From assembly GCA_963738185.1 (NCBI GenBank), contig CAVTVA010000003.1, forward strand, positions 1,736,001 through 1,800,000: DNA of 64,000 nucleotides, in the 5' to 3' direction. Made by a program: the position numbers and the translations under genes. Source of the stretch: AP-15 sp963738185 (lineage in GTDB: Bacteria > Pseudomonadota > Alphaproteobacteria > ATCC43930 > CGMCC-115725). Under the pieces are notes generated by a model. That model did not search any database, was not told where the DNA came from, and was given only the letters and a program-made list of their open reading frames with translations. This document shows, in pieces, positions 9,501 through 15,868 of this stretch (the first letter of the stretch is position 1; each line of letters begins with the position of its first letter).

Positions 9501-9739
9501 GTGACAAGATCGCGCATCGCCTCGGCGCCGAGCCGCTCGGTCAAGGCCGTCGAGCCGACAATGTCGCAGAACAGCACGGTCACCAGCTTGATTTCACCGG
9601 CGGAGCCCGGCCGGGCGGGTGGTGCCGCGCCGGCGGCCCCGGGGGCGCCGGGCGGGCGGAAGCGGTCGAGCGGCGCCGCGCATTGGCCGCAGAATTTCAT
9701 ACCGGCGGGATTTTCGGCGTCACACCGAGAGCATCTCAT
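6521..9739 (-). CDS. Class III adenylate/guanylate cyclase with zinc ribbon, AAA ATPase and TPR region
   Basis: The 1072-residue protein would make cAMP or cGMP. Residues 3-20 form a zinc ribbon (CSRC ... CGQC). The cyclase domain spans about 50-220. Its two metal Asp are in LFCDIVGST and FTGDGFMAVFG, and the transition-state Asn and Arg are in GDTANVAARLQ. An AAA/NACHT-like ATPase follows, with a Walker A at about 277-286 (GEPGIGKSR) and a Walker B-like LVLVLEDLHWID. The C-terminal half is Ala/Leu-rich helical repeats of TPR type. The architecture is that of large cytoplasmic cyclases with a regulatory STAND-like ATPase. GGAGG precedes ATG 9739. CRP-type operators lie at both ends of the gene, suggesting feedback by its own product. 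Whether it makes cAMP or cGMP is not decided here. Confidence 0.9.
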   Translation of the reverse strand: MRCSRCDAENPAGMKFCGQCAAPLDRFRPPGAPGAAGAAPPARPGSAGEIKLVTVLFCDIVGSTALTERLGAEAMRDLVTRFLDLSIAEVRRYEGSVPQFTGDGFMAVFGAPQTQEDHVRRGLLAALGIRQALGGEGDASAENGRLDLPVRIGIHTGPVVYGPVSGNFAMETVIGDTANVAARLQQAAEPGAILLSETTRLSAQSYARVDPVGPLAIKGKAEPIPAYRLIGVSRWRAARDGAMPEQTTSFVDRIGEAAILRRYLQEAERGQGRAVGIVGEPGIGKSRIIDEVRRGFPPGRVTWVEGRCASYGATIPYHLALDLLRSNCGIVETDAPEEIGAKLSAGLQQVGMDPAEERPFLLHALGIEAIEEPSLLSRPEAVKERTFEIFRQLAVKGSQRRPLVLVLEDLHWIDTLSNELVGYLAESLPGAGILILATHRPEYRPPWIDKSYAGQIALQPLTPGDSLQIVHSVLRDDDLAEPVTKEIVAKADGNPLFLEQLALHAGEAKSRRAELSVPATIHDVVMARIDRLPDEAKRLLQAAAVIGREFSLRLLRAIWPQRNGLDALLHELCRLDFLSERAAPEGASYVFRHALTQEAAYGSLLGRQLRASHAAIGAALETLYAGRGDEVAELLALHFGRSDDAEKAVDYAIAAAEKAQRRWANSEALGYFTDALSRLEALPDTRSNRLRRIDAVLKQAEVKYALGQYSEQIQALDSIRSIVEATGDPPRRAAWHYWTGFLRSTSGGRPDAAIQHCREAAKIASASGLDEINAFAESCLAQVYMVAGRLRDAVEAGERALASFESRGDRWWAGRTLWHLTAAANYLGEWDRSLEYCRRGLEHGIALNDLRLKAAGWSRMGTAHIVRGDFERGIECCDQALALNPIPRDAAWARVVRGYGKIKAGRADDGIAELSEALAWFESSHMRWTQVLAAARLAEGYLQRGDPASARPLVEQLLATARATGYLQYEGRACWLMAECLSPALPAAAEDYAEAAMRIFEHIGARNDLAKAMVTRAASRQALGDIGEAKRLLDQAYAIFLALGTLDEPSRVKAALGALGRGAPIRPPAGAM

Positions 9740-9898
9740 GCCCGGCCTCCGGGGTCGCGCCGGGGTGCTGCGTCGGCGAGAGAGTTAACAATATCTGATG
9801 CGCGCCGAGATTGACAAGTTTCGCGGGCGGCGAGCGGGCGCGGTCGCCATCGGCGCGGTATCGGCCGTGAGCCTGAAAGCAAGCTGAACCCTCCGGCG

Positions 9899-9914
9899 TG
9901 TGAAGCGGCTCACA
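9899..9914. promoter_or_regulatory. Perfect CRP-type operator, TGTGA-N6-TCACA
   Basis: cgTGTGAagcggcTCACAcg has 7-bp perfect arms with 6-base spacing. It lies 160 bases upstream of the cyclase start (9739, minus strand) and 62 bases upstream of the small ORF at 9977 (plus strand), in the divergent gap that leads to the Crp-type regulator gene. Position suggests autoregulation of a cAMP circuit. Confidence 0.75.
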
Positions 9915-9976
9915 CGGACCGTGGACGATGGGTGATATCTGACAATCTGCGTCCGAGACGACGTCAGGAGATCGTC

Positions 9977-10216
9977 ATGAGCGCGCGGAAGTCGATCCCT
10001 GTTCGTTGGGTGGAGGAAGCCGAAGCCGCGCGGGTGTGCGCAATGGCTATGCTCCAGCGCGAGCCGCAGAATATCGCGGCGTGCCCGGTCACCATTGTCC
10101 TGCATCCCGTGTCGCTGCGCCACCGCTTCGCTCTTGCCGCCGAGCCGGTTGGCTGGCAAGGGTCCGCAGATTGCGCGAGACGTTGGCCGCTGAGCCTGTT
10201 TGTAGTATCCAACTGA
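9977..10216 (+). CDS. Small hypothetical protein downstream of CRP box
   Basis: This would encode 79 residues from an ATG with a clear AGGAG seven to eight bases upstream (tcaggagatcgtc). The start is MSARKSIPVRWVEEAEAARV. It is basic with no signal peptide, membrane span or recognised domain. The operator at 9899-9914 sits at a distance that would suit activation of a promoter for this ORF. Antisense frames cover the same stretch and codon bias is weaker than in neighbours, so it may be a leader region of the regulator gene instead. Confidence 0.35.
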   Translation: MSARKSIPVRWVEEAEAARVCAMAMLQREPQNIAACPVTIVLHPVSLRHRFALAAEPVGWQGSADCARRWPLSLFVVSN

Positions 10217-10360
10217 GCAATTGAGCTCGCCAGGCGCAGTTCGCCAGCGTCACTCCGCAGCTTCGCATGGGGCCGAACGGCAATCGAGTCCTGGCGGCGG
10301 CCACCGGCCTCGCCGGCGAACTGGGCCAGCGGTGTCGCAACAGCGCGCGGGAGAACCGTC

Positions 10361-11056
10361 ATGATCGGCCCGAGCTATGATGAAAAGCGGCGGATTTTCG
10401 AGCAAAATTTTTTGCTGGGAAAATTGACCGGCAGCGAAATCGATGCGCTCTTAACCTATTCGCGGGTCGAGCACTATGCCGCCGGCCGGGAGATCTTTGC
10501 CAAGGGGTCGCCGGGCAACAGCATGATGCTGGTGTTGCGCGGCAGCGTCAGGATCAGCTCGATTTCGCTGGCCGGCAAGGAGATCGTGTTCAATATCATC
10601 AATGCCGGCGAGATCGTCGGCGAGATCGCGCTGCTCGACGGCGGCGAGCGCAGCGGCGACGCAGTCGCGATCAGCGATTGTGAGCTGTTGGTCTTGAGCC
10701 GGCGCGACTTCATGCCGTTTCTCGAACGGCACGCCGACCTCTGCCTAATGCTGATCAGAATTCTGTGCCAGCGCCTGCGGCAGACCAGCGAGCAGGTCGA
10801 GGATCTGCAGTTCCGCCACCTCGAAGCGCGGGTGGCCAAGGCGTTGCTGCACCTTACCGGGCATTCCGAGCAGCGTGACGTGCCCAGCGCGGCGCTGCAA
10901 CTGCACCTGTCGCAGACCGAGCTCGGGCATATCGTCGGCAGCTCGCGCGAGAGCGTCAACAAGCAGCTGCAGATCTGGCACAAGGCCGGGCTGATCGATC
11001 TCGCCAAAGGCTCGATCGTGATCCGCGACCCGGCGGCGATCGAGCGGCTGATCTGA
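10361..11056 (+). CDS. Crp/Fnr-family transcriptional regulator
   Basis: This is a 231-residue cAMP-receptor type regulator. Residues about 10-130 form a cyclic-nucleotide-binding domain. The phosphate-binding cassette GEIALLDGGERSGDA keeps the Glu and the Arg-Ser pair that hold cAMP in E. coli CRP. Residues about 150-225 form the winged helix. The recognition helix SSRESVNKQL keeps Arg-Glu at the positions that in CRP read TGTGA, with Lys in place of the later Arg. There are no Fnr-type cysteines at the N-terminus, so it is not an oxygen sensor. The start has GGGAGA upstream. The two perfect TGTGA-N6-TCACA sites and the cyclase next door make it the probable effector of that cyclase. Confidence 0.88.
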   Translation: MIGPSYDEKRRIFEQNFLLGKLTGSEIDALLTYSRVEHYAAGREIFAKGSPGNSMMLVLRGSVRISSISLAGKEIVFNIINAGEIVGEIALLDGGERSGDAVAISDCELLVLSRRDFMPFLERHADLCLMLIRILCQRLRQTSEQVEDLQFRHLEARVAKALLHLTGHSEQRDVPSAALQLHLSQTELGHIVGSSRESVNKQLQIWHKAGLIDLAKGSIVIRDPAAIERLI

Positions 11057-11158
11057 GCGCGGAGGCCCCGCGCCGGCGCAGCCTCGCGGCGGACGGTTTG
11101 CGGCTCGGCGCCGCCCGCCCCATATCCGGGATTTGCCGCTGCCGCCCCTGCTACCCCA

Positions 11159-12175
11159 ATGCCGATCGCCACACCGTCGCCCGAAAGCTGGATCAAGATG
11201 ACGCCGGCCGGGCTTTATTGCGCTCCCGGCGACTTCCACATCGATCCGCGCCAACCGGCGCCGCGCGCCGTGATCACCCACGGGCATGGCGATCACGCGC
11301 GTTCCGGCAACCTCCGGGTCCTGGCCACGCCCGAGACGATCGCGATCATGCAACAGCGCTACCGCGAGGAAGCCGGCGGCGCGTTTCAGCCGCTCGCCTA
11401 CGGCGAGAGCCTGGCGATCGGCGAGGTGCGGGTGCGGCTGGTGCCGGCGGGCCACGTGCTCGGCAGCGCACAGATCGTGCTCGATTACCGCGGCACCCGG
11501 GTCGTCGTCTCCGGCGATTACAAGCGCCGGCCCGACCCGACCTGCGCCCCGTTCGAGCCGCAGAATTGCGATTTGTTCATCACCGAAGCAACCTTTGCGC
11601 TGCCGGTGTTCCGCCATCCCCCGGACCGCCAGGAGATCGACAAGCTGCTGCATTCCTTGGCGCTGTTCCCGGAGCGCTGCCACCTCGTCGGGGTCTATGC
11701 GCTGGGCAAATGCCAGCGGGTATTGGCGCTCTTGCGTCGGGCCGGATACGAGGAGCCGGTCTATCTGCACGGCGCGCTGATCGGCCTGTGCGAGCTCTAC
11801 GAGAGCTTTGGCGTGGCGCTGGGGCCGGTGGTGCCGGCGACCGGGGTTGCGCGCGACGCGCTCAAGGGCCGCATCGTCTTGGCCCCGCCGGCGGCGCTCG
11901 CCGACATCTGGTCGCGACGGCTGCCCGACCCGGTGGTGGCGCTGGCCTCGGGCTGGATGCGGGTGCGCCAGCGCGCCAAGGCCGCCGGGGTCGAATTGCC
12001 GCTGGTCATCTCCGACCATGCCGATTGGGACGAGCTCGTCGCCACTATCGGCGAGGTCGCCGCCGAAGAAATCTGGGTCACCCACGGGCGCGAGGAGGCG
12101 CTTGTCCACTACGCGATGGGCCATGGCTACCGCGCCCGCGCGCTGGCGCTGACCGGCTTCGAGGAAGACGAGTGA
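11159..12175 (+). CDS. Ligase-associated DNA exonuclease (metallo-beta-lactamase fold)
   Basis: The 338-residue protein is a beta-CASP-like metallo-beta-lactamase nuclease of the family annotated as ligase-associated DNA exonuclease. Metal-site motif 1 is AVITHGHGDHARSG. The segment GHVLGSAQIVLDYRGTRVVVSGDYKRRPDPTC carries further His/Asp ligands, and late motifs are ISDHADWDEL and WVTHGREEAL. It would process DNA ends before sealing by the partner ligase. The ligase start overlaps this stop by 4 bases (GTGA), so the two are translationally coupled. No strong ribosome site precedes ATG 11159; an ATG at 11198 is possible, but the residues before it align with the usual family N-terminus. Confidence 0.85.
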   Translation: MPIATPSPESWIKMTPAGLYCAPGDFHIDPRQPAPRAVITHGHGDHARSGNLRVLATPETIAIMQQRYREEAGGAFQPLAYGESLAIGEVRVRLVPAGHVLGSAQIVLDYRGTRVVVSGDYKRRPDPTCAPFEPQNCDLFITEATFALPVFRHPPDRQEIDKLLHSLALFPERCHLVGVYALGKCQRVLALLRRAGYEEPVYLHGALIGLCELYESFGVALGPVVPATGVARDALKGRIVLAPPAALADIWSRRLPDPVVALASGWMRVRQRAKAAGVELPLVISDHADWDELVATIGEVAAEEIWVTHGREEALVHYAMGHGYRARALALTGFEEDE

Positions 12176-13740
12176 ACCGGTTCGCAGCACTGCTCGACGC
12201 GCTGCTGTTCACCCCCTCGCGCCTTGGCAAGCTGCGGCTGATGCAGGAATATTTCGCCGGCGAGCGCGATCCCGAGCGCGGCTGGGCTCTGGCCGCCTTG
12301 ACCGGCGGGCTCGCCTTTGCCGAGGCCAAGCCCGCGCAAATCCGCGCCCTCGCCGCCGCGCGGATCGATCCCGAGCTCCTCGGCTGGTCCTATGATTTTG
12401 TCGGCGACCTGGCCGAGACCGTATCCTTGATCTGGCCCGATCCGGCGCAGCCGCCGGGGCCGGTCCCGAGCCTGGCCGAAATCGTCGACAAGCTGATGCG
12501 GGCAAGCCGAGCCGAGGTCGGCCATCTGCTGGCGCCCTGGCTCGACGCTCTCGATGCGACCGGGCGCTGGGCCTTGCTCAAGCTCGTCACCGGCAGCTTG
12601 CGGATCGGGGTCTCGGCGCGTCTTGCCAAGGTGGCGCTCGCCGAATGGGGCGGTGTGCCAATCGACCAGATCGAGGAGGTCTGGCACGGGCTCGAACCGC
12701 CCTACCGGCCGCTCTTCGCGTGGCTCGAAGGCCACGCCCTGGCGCCGCAGCCGGGCGATCTGCCAAATTTCTGCCCGTTGATGCTGGCTCAGCCGCTGGA
12801 CGAGGCCGACCTCGCCGCGCTCGACCCGCGCGACTATCTGGCCGAATGGAAATGGGACGGCATCCGCGTCCAGCTGGTCGCCCGCGGCGGCCAAAAACGC
12901 CTCTATTCGCGCTCGGGGGACGAGATCGGCGCCGCCTTTCCCGACATCCTGGCGGAGATGCCCGACGCGGTGACGCTCGACGGCGAGCTTCTGGTCGTGC
13001 GCGACGCGGAGGTGGCGCCGTTCAACGACCTGCAGCAGCGGCTCAACCGCAAGACGCCGACCGCGAAGATGTTGGACGAATACCCGGCGGCGGTGCGGCT
13101 TTACGACATCCTGCGCGAAGGTCCCGAGGATTTGCGCGGCTTGGCTTTCGCCGTGCGCCGTCGGCGGCTCGAAGAATGGTACGCGCGGGCGCCGCGGGCC
13201 GGGCTCGACCTGTCGCCGCTGGTGCCGTTCGCCGGCTGGAACGAATTGCGCGAATTGCGCGACGGCGCGCGCGAGCGCGGCATCGAGGGGCTGATGCTGA
13301 AGCGCGCCGACTCGCTCTATGTCGCCGGCCGGCCGAAAGGCCCGTGGTTCAAATGGAAGCGCGGCGCCCTGACCCTCGACACAGTGCTGATGTACGCCCA
13401 GCGCGGCCACGGCAAGCGTTCGTCGTTCTACTCCGACTATACTTTCGGCGCCTGGGCCGGCGACGCGCTGGTGCCGGTCGGCAAGGCCTATTCGGGCTTT
13501 ACCGACGACGAGTTGCGCCGCCTCGACCGCTGGGTGCGCAACAACACCACAGAGCGTTATGGCCCGGTGCGCGAGGTCGCCCCCGCGGTCGTGCTCGAAA
13601 TCGCCTTTGACAGCGTGCACCGCTCGACCCGCCACAAATCCGGGGTGGCGATGCGCTTCCCGCGCATCCATCGCATCCGCTGGGACAAACCCGCCCACGA
13701 AGCCGATACCCTCGAGACGCTCGAAAAGCTGCTGACATAG
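12172..13740 (+). CDS. ATP-dependent DNA ligase, ligase-associated repair type
   Basis: This 522-residue ATP-dependent ligase has an N-terminal DNA-binding domain (residues 1-190) and then nucleotidyltransferase and OB domains. The adenylated Lys is in EWKWDGIRVQL near residue 225. Other motifs seen are RLYSRSGDEIG, TLDGELLVV, EGLMLKRADS and the KWKRGALTLDTVLMYA motif V region. The GTG start overlaps the exonuclease stop (GTGA); the frame extends open upstream to 11098, but that part is a shadow of the exonuclease gene. In many bacteria this ligase sits with an exonuclease, an Lhr-type helicase and a PdeM-type phosphoesterase. Here neither of the latter two follows. Confidence 0.9.
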   Translation: MNRFAALLDALLFTPSRLGKLRLMQEYFAGERDPERGWALAALTGGLAFAEAKPAQIRALAAARIDPELLGWSYDFVGDLAETVSLIWPDPAQPPGPVPSLAEIVDKLMRASRAEVGHLLAPWLDALDATGRWALLKLVTGSLRIGVSARLAKVALAEWGGVPIDQIEEVWHGLEPPYRPLFAWLEGHALAPQPGDLPNFCPLMLAQPLDEADLAALDPRDYLAEWKWDGIRVQLVARGGQKRLYSRSGDEIGAAFPDILAEMPDAVTLDGELLVVRDAEVAPFNDLQQRLNRKTPTAKMLDEYPAAVRLYDILREGPEDLRGLAFAVRRRRLEEWYARAPRAGLDLSPLVPFAGWNELRELRDGARERGIEGLMLKRADSLYVAGRPKGPWFKWKRGALTLDTVLMYAQRGHGKRSSFYSDYTFGAWAGDALVPVGKAYSGFTDDELRRLDRWVRNNTTERYGPVREVAPAVVLEIAFDSVHRSTRHKSGVAMRFPRIHRIRWDKPAHEADTLETLEKLLT

Positions 13741-13804
13741 AAGCTGCGGTCAGCGCGGCCAGCCAGGAAAGCCCGCGCGTCCGACCGTTACCGGTGCCGC
13801 AGGG

Positions 13805-14116
13805 TTGCGCCGATCGGATCTCGTCGGCCGCTTCGGCCTCGACCTTGCGCAGCAGATCGACGAGCTGCATCTGCAACTTCCGCTATTGCGGCTCAATCCG
13901 ATGCTTGCGGCCCTCCTCAGAAAGCTTCTCGAATTCGATCCGGCCAAACGGGTTGGGCTCGATCACCCTACCTGGGTGACGCTGGCAGCAGAGTGGCGAA
14001 CGGATTCAGATCCAATGCGCGCCCAGTTGCGCGAGTGGACCGCGGCACTCGAATGCGATCCGTTCGAACTCGGTTCCGTTGCGCAAAATGCTCAGATCGC
14101 TTTCGTCGCAGGTTGA
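13805..14116 (+). CDS. Unidentified ORF downstream of the DNA ligase
   Basis: An open frame of 103 codons starts at a TTG (13805) without a convincing ribosome site. The product begins LRRSDLVGRFGLDLAQQI and is Leu-rich and helical in its first half, then Trp/Asp-containing (LREWTAALECDPFELG). I recognise no family. It overlaps the start of the next ORF by about 30 bases. It could be the decayed end of a larger gene that once followed the ligase, or non-coding. Confidence 0.25.
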   Translation: MRRSDLVGRFGLDLAQQIDELHLQLPLLRLNPMLAALLRKLLEFDPAKRVGLDHPTWVTLAAEWRTDSDPMRAQLREWTAALECDPFELGSVAQNAQIAFVAG

Positions 14117-14444
14117 CCGCAACGAGCTCGGCCATTTGGCGCTATGTTTTGCGGCTGGCGCCGGCGGATTGCTCCTACCGACGCCGGTCACTCATGAGCT
14201 GGGGGCCAAGGCGCTTGTAGAGGGGGTGCTCGGCTCGGTCAAAACGGCGCCGCGCTTCTGGGAGTATATATCCGATTATCTGCCACGCCGTCGGCTCAAG
14301 TTCTTGCTGAGCTCGCGCGAACTGGCGGCAAATGTTCTCGGAGCCGAAGACAAGTGTTATGCGGTGTGGGGGCGGCGCTTCTCCGAGTTCGAACGGGTGT
14401 ACCTCACCGAGCTTCAGCAGCTAAACCCGCTGTACGGGATTTGA
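14088..14444 (+). CDS. Hypothetical protein
   Basis: This encodes 118 residues from ATG 14088 (a TTG at 14079 is also possible). Neither has a clear ribosome site. The sequence has a hydrophobic segment (HLALCFAAGAGGLLLPTP) and a longer soluble part containing RFWEYISDYLPRRRLKFLL and WGRRFSEFERVYLTEL. Codon use is closer to neighbours than in the preceding ORF, and the long uninterrupted frame supports coding. No domain is recognised and the context (repair ligase on one side, ubiquinone hydroxylase converging on the other) gives no clue. Confidence 0.4.
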   Translation: MLRSLSSQVDRNELGHLALCFAAGAGGLLLPTPVTHELGAKALVEGVLGSVKTAPRFWEYISDYLPRRRLKFLLSSRELAANVLGAEDKCYAVWGRRFSEFERVYLTELQQLNPLYGI

Positions 14445-14477
14445 TGATCCTAGGATGGGCTTAGCGGTCGGAGCAGG

Positions 14478-15692
14478 TTATAGCGGCAGGCCGCGCAAGA
14501 GGCGGGGGAGGGTGCCGGTGATGCCCATCGCGTCGCGCATCAGGAAGCGCTTCAAGGGGGGCAGGTGGTTGACCGCGGCGAGGCCGAAATCGCGGGCGAG
14601 GCGCAGCGGCGGGAGCGAATTCGAGAACAGGCGGTTGAGGCCGTCGGTCACCGCGGCGAGCAGCAGGGTATCGAGGCGGCGCCACTCCTGGTAGCGGCGC
14701 AAGGGCGGGTCGTCGCCGATGTCGAGCCCGAGGCGGCGCTGGTCGATGACGATCTCGGCAAGGGCGGCCACGTCGCGGATGCCAAGATTCAGCCCCTGTC
14801 CGGCGATCGGGTGGATCAGGTGCGCCGCCTCGCCAACCAGCGCCAGCCGGCGGTCGACGTAGCGCTCGGCCAGCATCAGCCCTACCGGGTACGACCAGCG
14901 CGGGCCGACCGGCTCCACGGCACCGAGAAAATCGCCAAAGCGCGCTGCCAATTCCGCGGCGAACTCGGGATCGGGCAATGCCATCAGCCGTGGCGCCAAC
15001 TCCTCGCGCTCGGTCCAGACGATCGAGGAGCGGCCCCCGGTCATCGGCAGGATCGCGAACGGCCCGGCCGGCAAAAAATGCTCGACCGCGATGCCGGCAT
15101 GCGGGCGAGCGTGCCGCACCGTCGTGACGATCGCGGTCTGCCGATAGCGCCATTCGACGGTGCGGATGCCGGCGGCCCGGCGCAATGGCGACCCGGCCCC
15201 GTCGGCAGCCGCGACGAGGCGCGCGGTCAGCCTGCGGTCGTCCGACAAGGTGACCGAGGCGGCGTCGGCCGTAGCGAAAGCCGCGCCCACCGCCAGCGGC
15301 GCGAGAAGAGACAGGGCCGGCAGCGTGCGCGCGTGCTCGACGAGGGCGCGGCGCAACACCCGGTTCTCGACGATCCAGCCGAGCGGCGCGTCCGTTCCCA
15401 ATTCGCGGTGATCGTAATGCAGGAACAGCGGCGCATTGTCGTCGGCAACCCGGATCTCGAGGATCGGCTCGGCCTCGGCAGCGACGAGCGGCCACAGCCC
15501 GAGCGCCGCCAGCACCTGCTGCGAGCCATATGCGATCGCCGAGCTGCGCCCGTCAAAGCCGGCGTCGAGCATCGCCGCCGGGTCCTGGCGATCGACGATG
15601 GCGACGGCGAGCCCGGCGCCCGCGCAGGCGATGCCGAGCAACAGCCCGTTGAGCCCGCCGCCGGCGATCAGCAGCTCGAAATCATCGCTCAT
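14478..15692 (-). CDS. UbiH/UbiF/Coq6-type FAD-dependent ubiquinone hydroxylase
   Basis: The 404-residue flavoprotein monooxygenase would hydroxylate the ring of a ubiquinone precursor at the membrane. The Rossmann start LLIAGGGLNGLLLGIACAGAG binds the ADP part of FAD. DG near residue 165 (AAADGAGSPLRR) is the second FAD/NAD(P)H motif. The C-terminal GEAAHLIHPIAGQGLNLGIRD is the UbiH/VisC signature that binds the FAD ribityl chain. Which ring position it acts on cannot be read from sequence. ATG 15692 is preferred to the TTG at 15698. It is divergent from ftsK, an arrangement common in Alphaproteobacteria. Confidence 0.88.
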   Translation of the reverse strand: MSDDFELLIAGGGLNGLLLGIACAGAGLAVAIVDRQDPAAMLDAGFDGRSSAIAYGSQQVLAALGLWPLVAAEAEPILEIRVADDNAPLFLHYDHRELGTDAPLGWIVENRVLRRALVEHARTLPALSLLAPLAVGAAFATADAASVTLSDDRRLTARLVAAADGAGSPLRRAAGIRTVEWRYRQTAIVTTVRHARPHAGIAVEHFLPAGPFAILPMTGGRSSIVWTEREELAPRLMALPDPEFAAELAARFGDFLGAVEPVGPRWSYPVGLMLAERYVDRRLALVGEAAHLIHPIAGQGLNLGIRDVAALAEIVIDQRRLGLDIGDDPPLRRYQEWRRLDTLLLAAVTDGLNRLFSNSLPPLRLARDFGLAAVNHLPPLKRFLMRDAMGITGTLPRLLRGLPL

Positions 15693-15868
15693 CGGCAAAG
15701 CATGAGGCGGGTCCGTCGGGCTGTCCAGTCACCCCGTTGTGCACGCTTTCGTCACGACGGGCGATCGCGTAAGCTCGTTGAAGGATAGCTCGACAGCCGT
15801 CTGTGCGCGGGCCGCGTGCATGCGGCAGCGAAACGCCGGGTTTGGGGCAGGCCGGCATCGGGGGAAGC

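Noticed and set aside
11098..12171. Upstream extension of the ligase frame to 11098
   Set aside because: This part overlaps the whole exonuclease gene in another frame. The GTG at 12172 with a 4-base overlap is the better start.
12127..13698. 523-codon open frame on the minus strand
   Set aside because: Antisense shadow of the DNA ligase, whose motifs are unmistakable on the plus strand.
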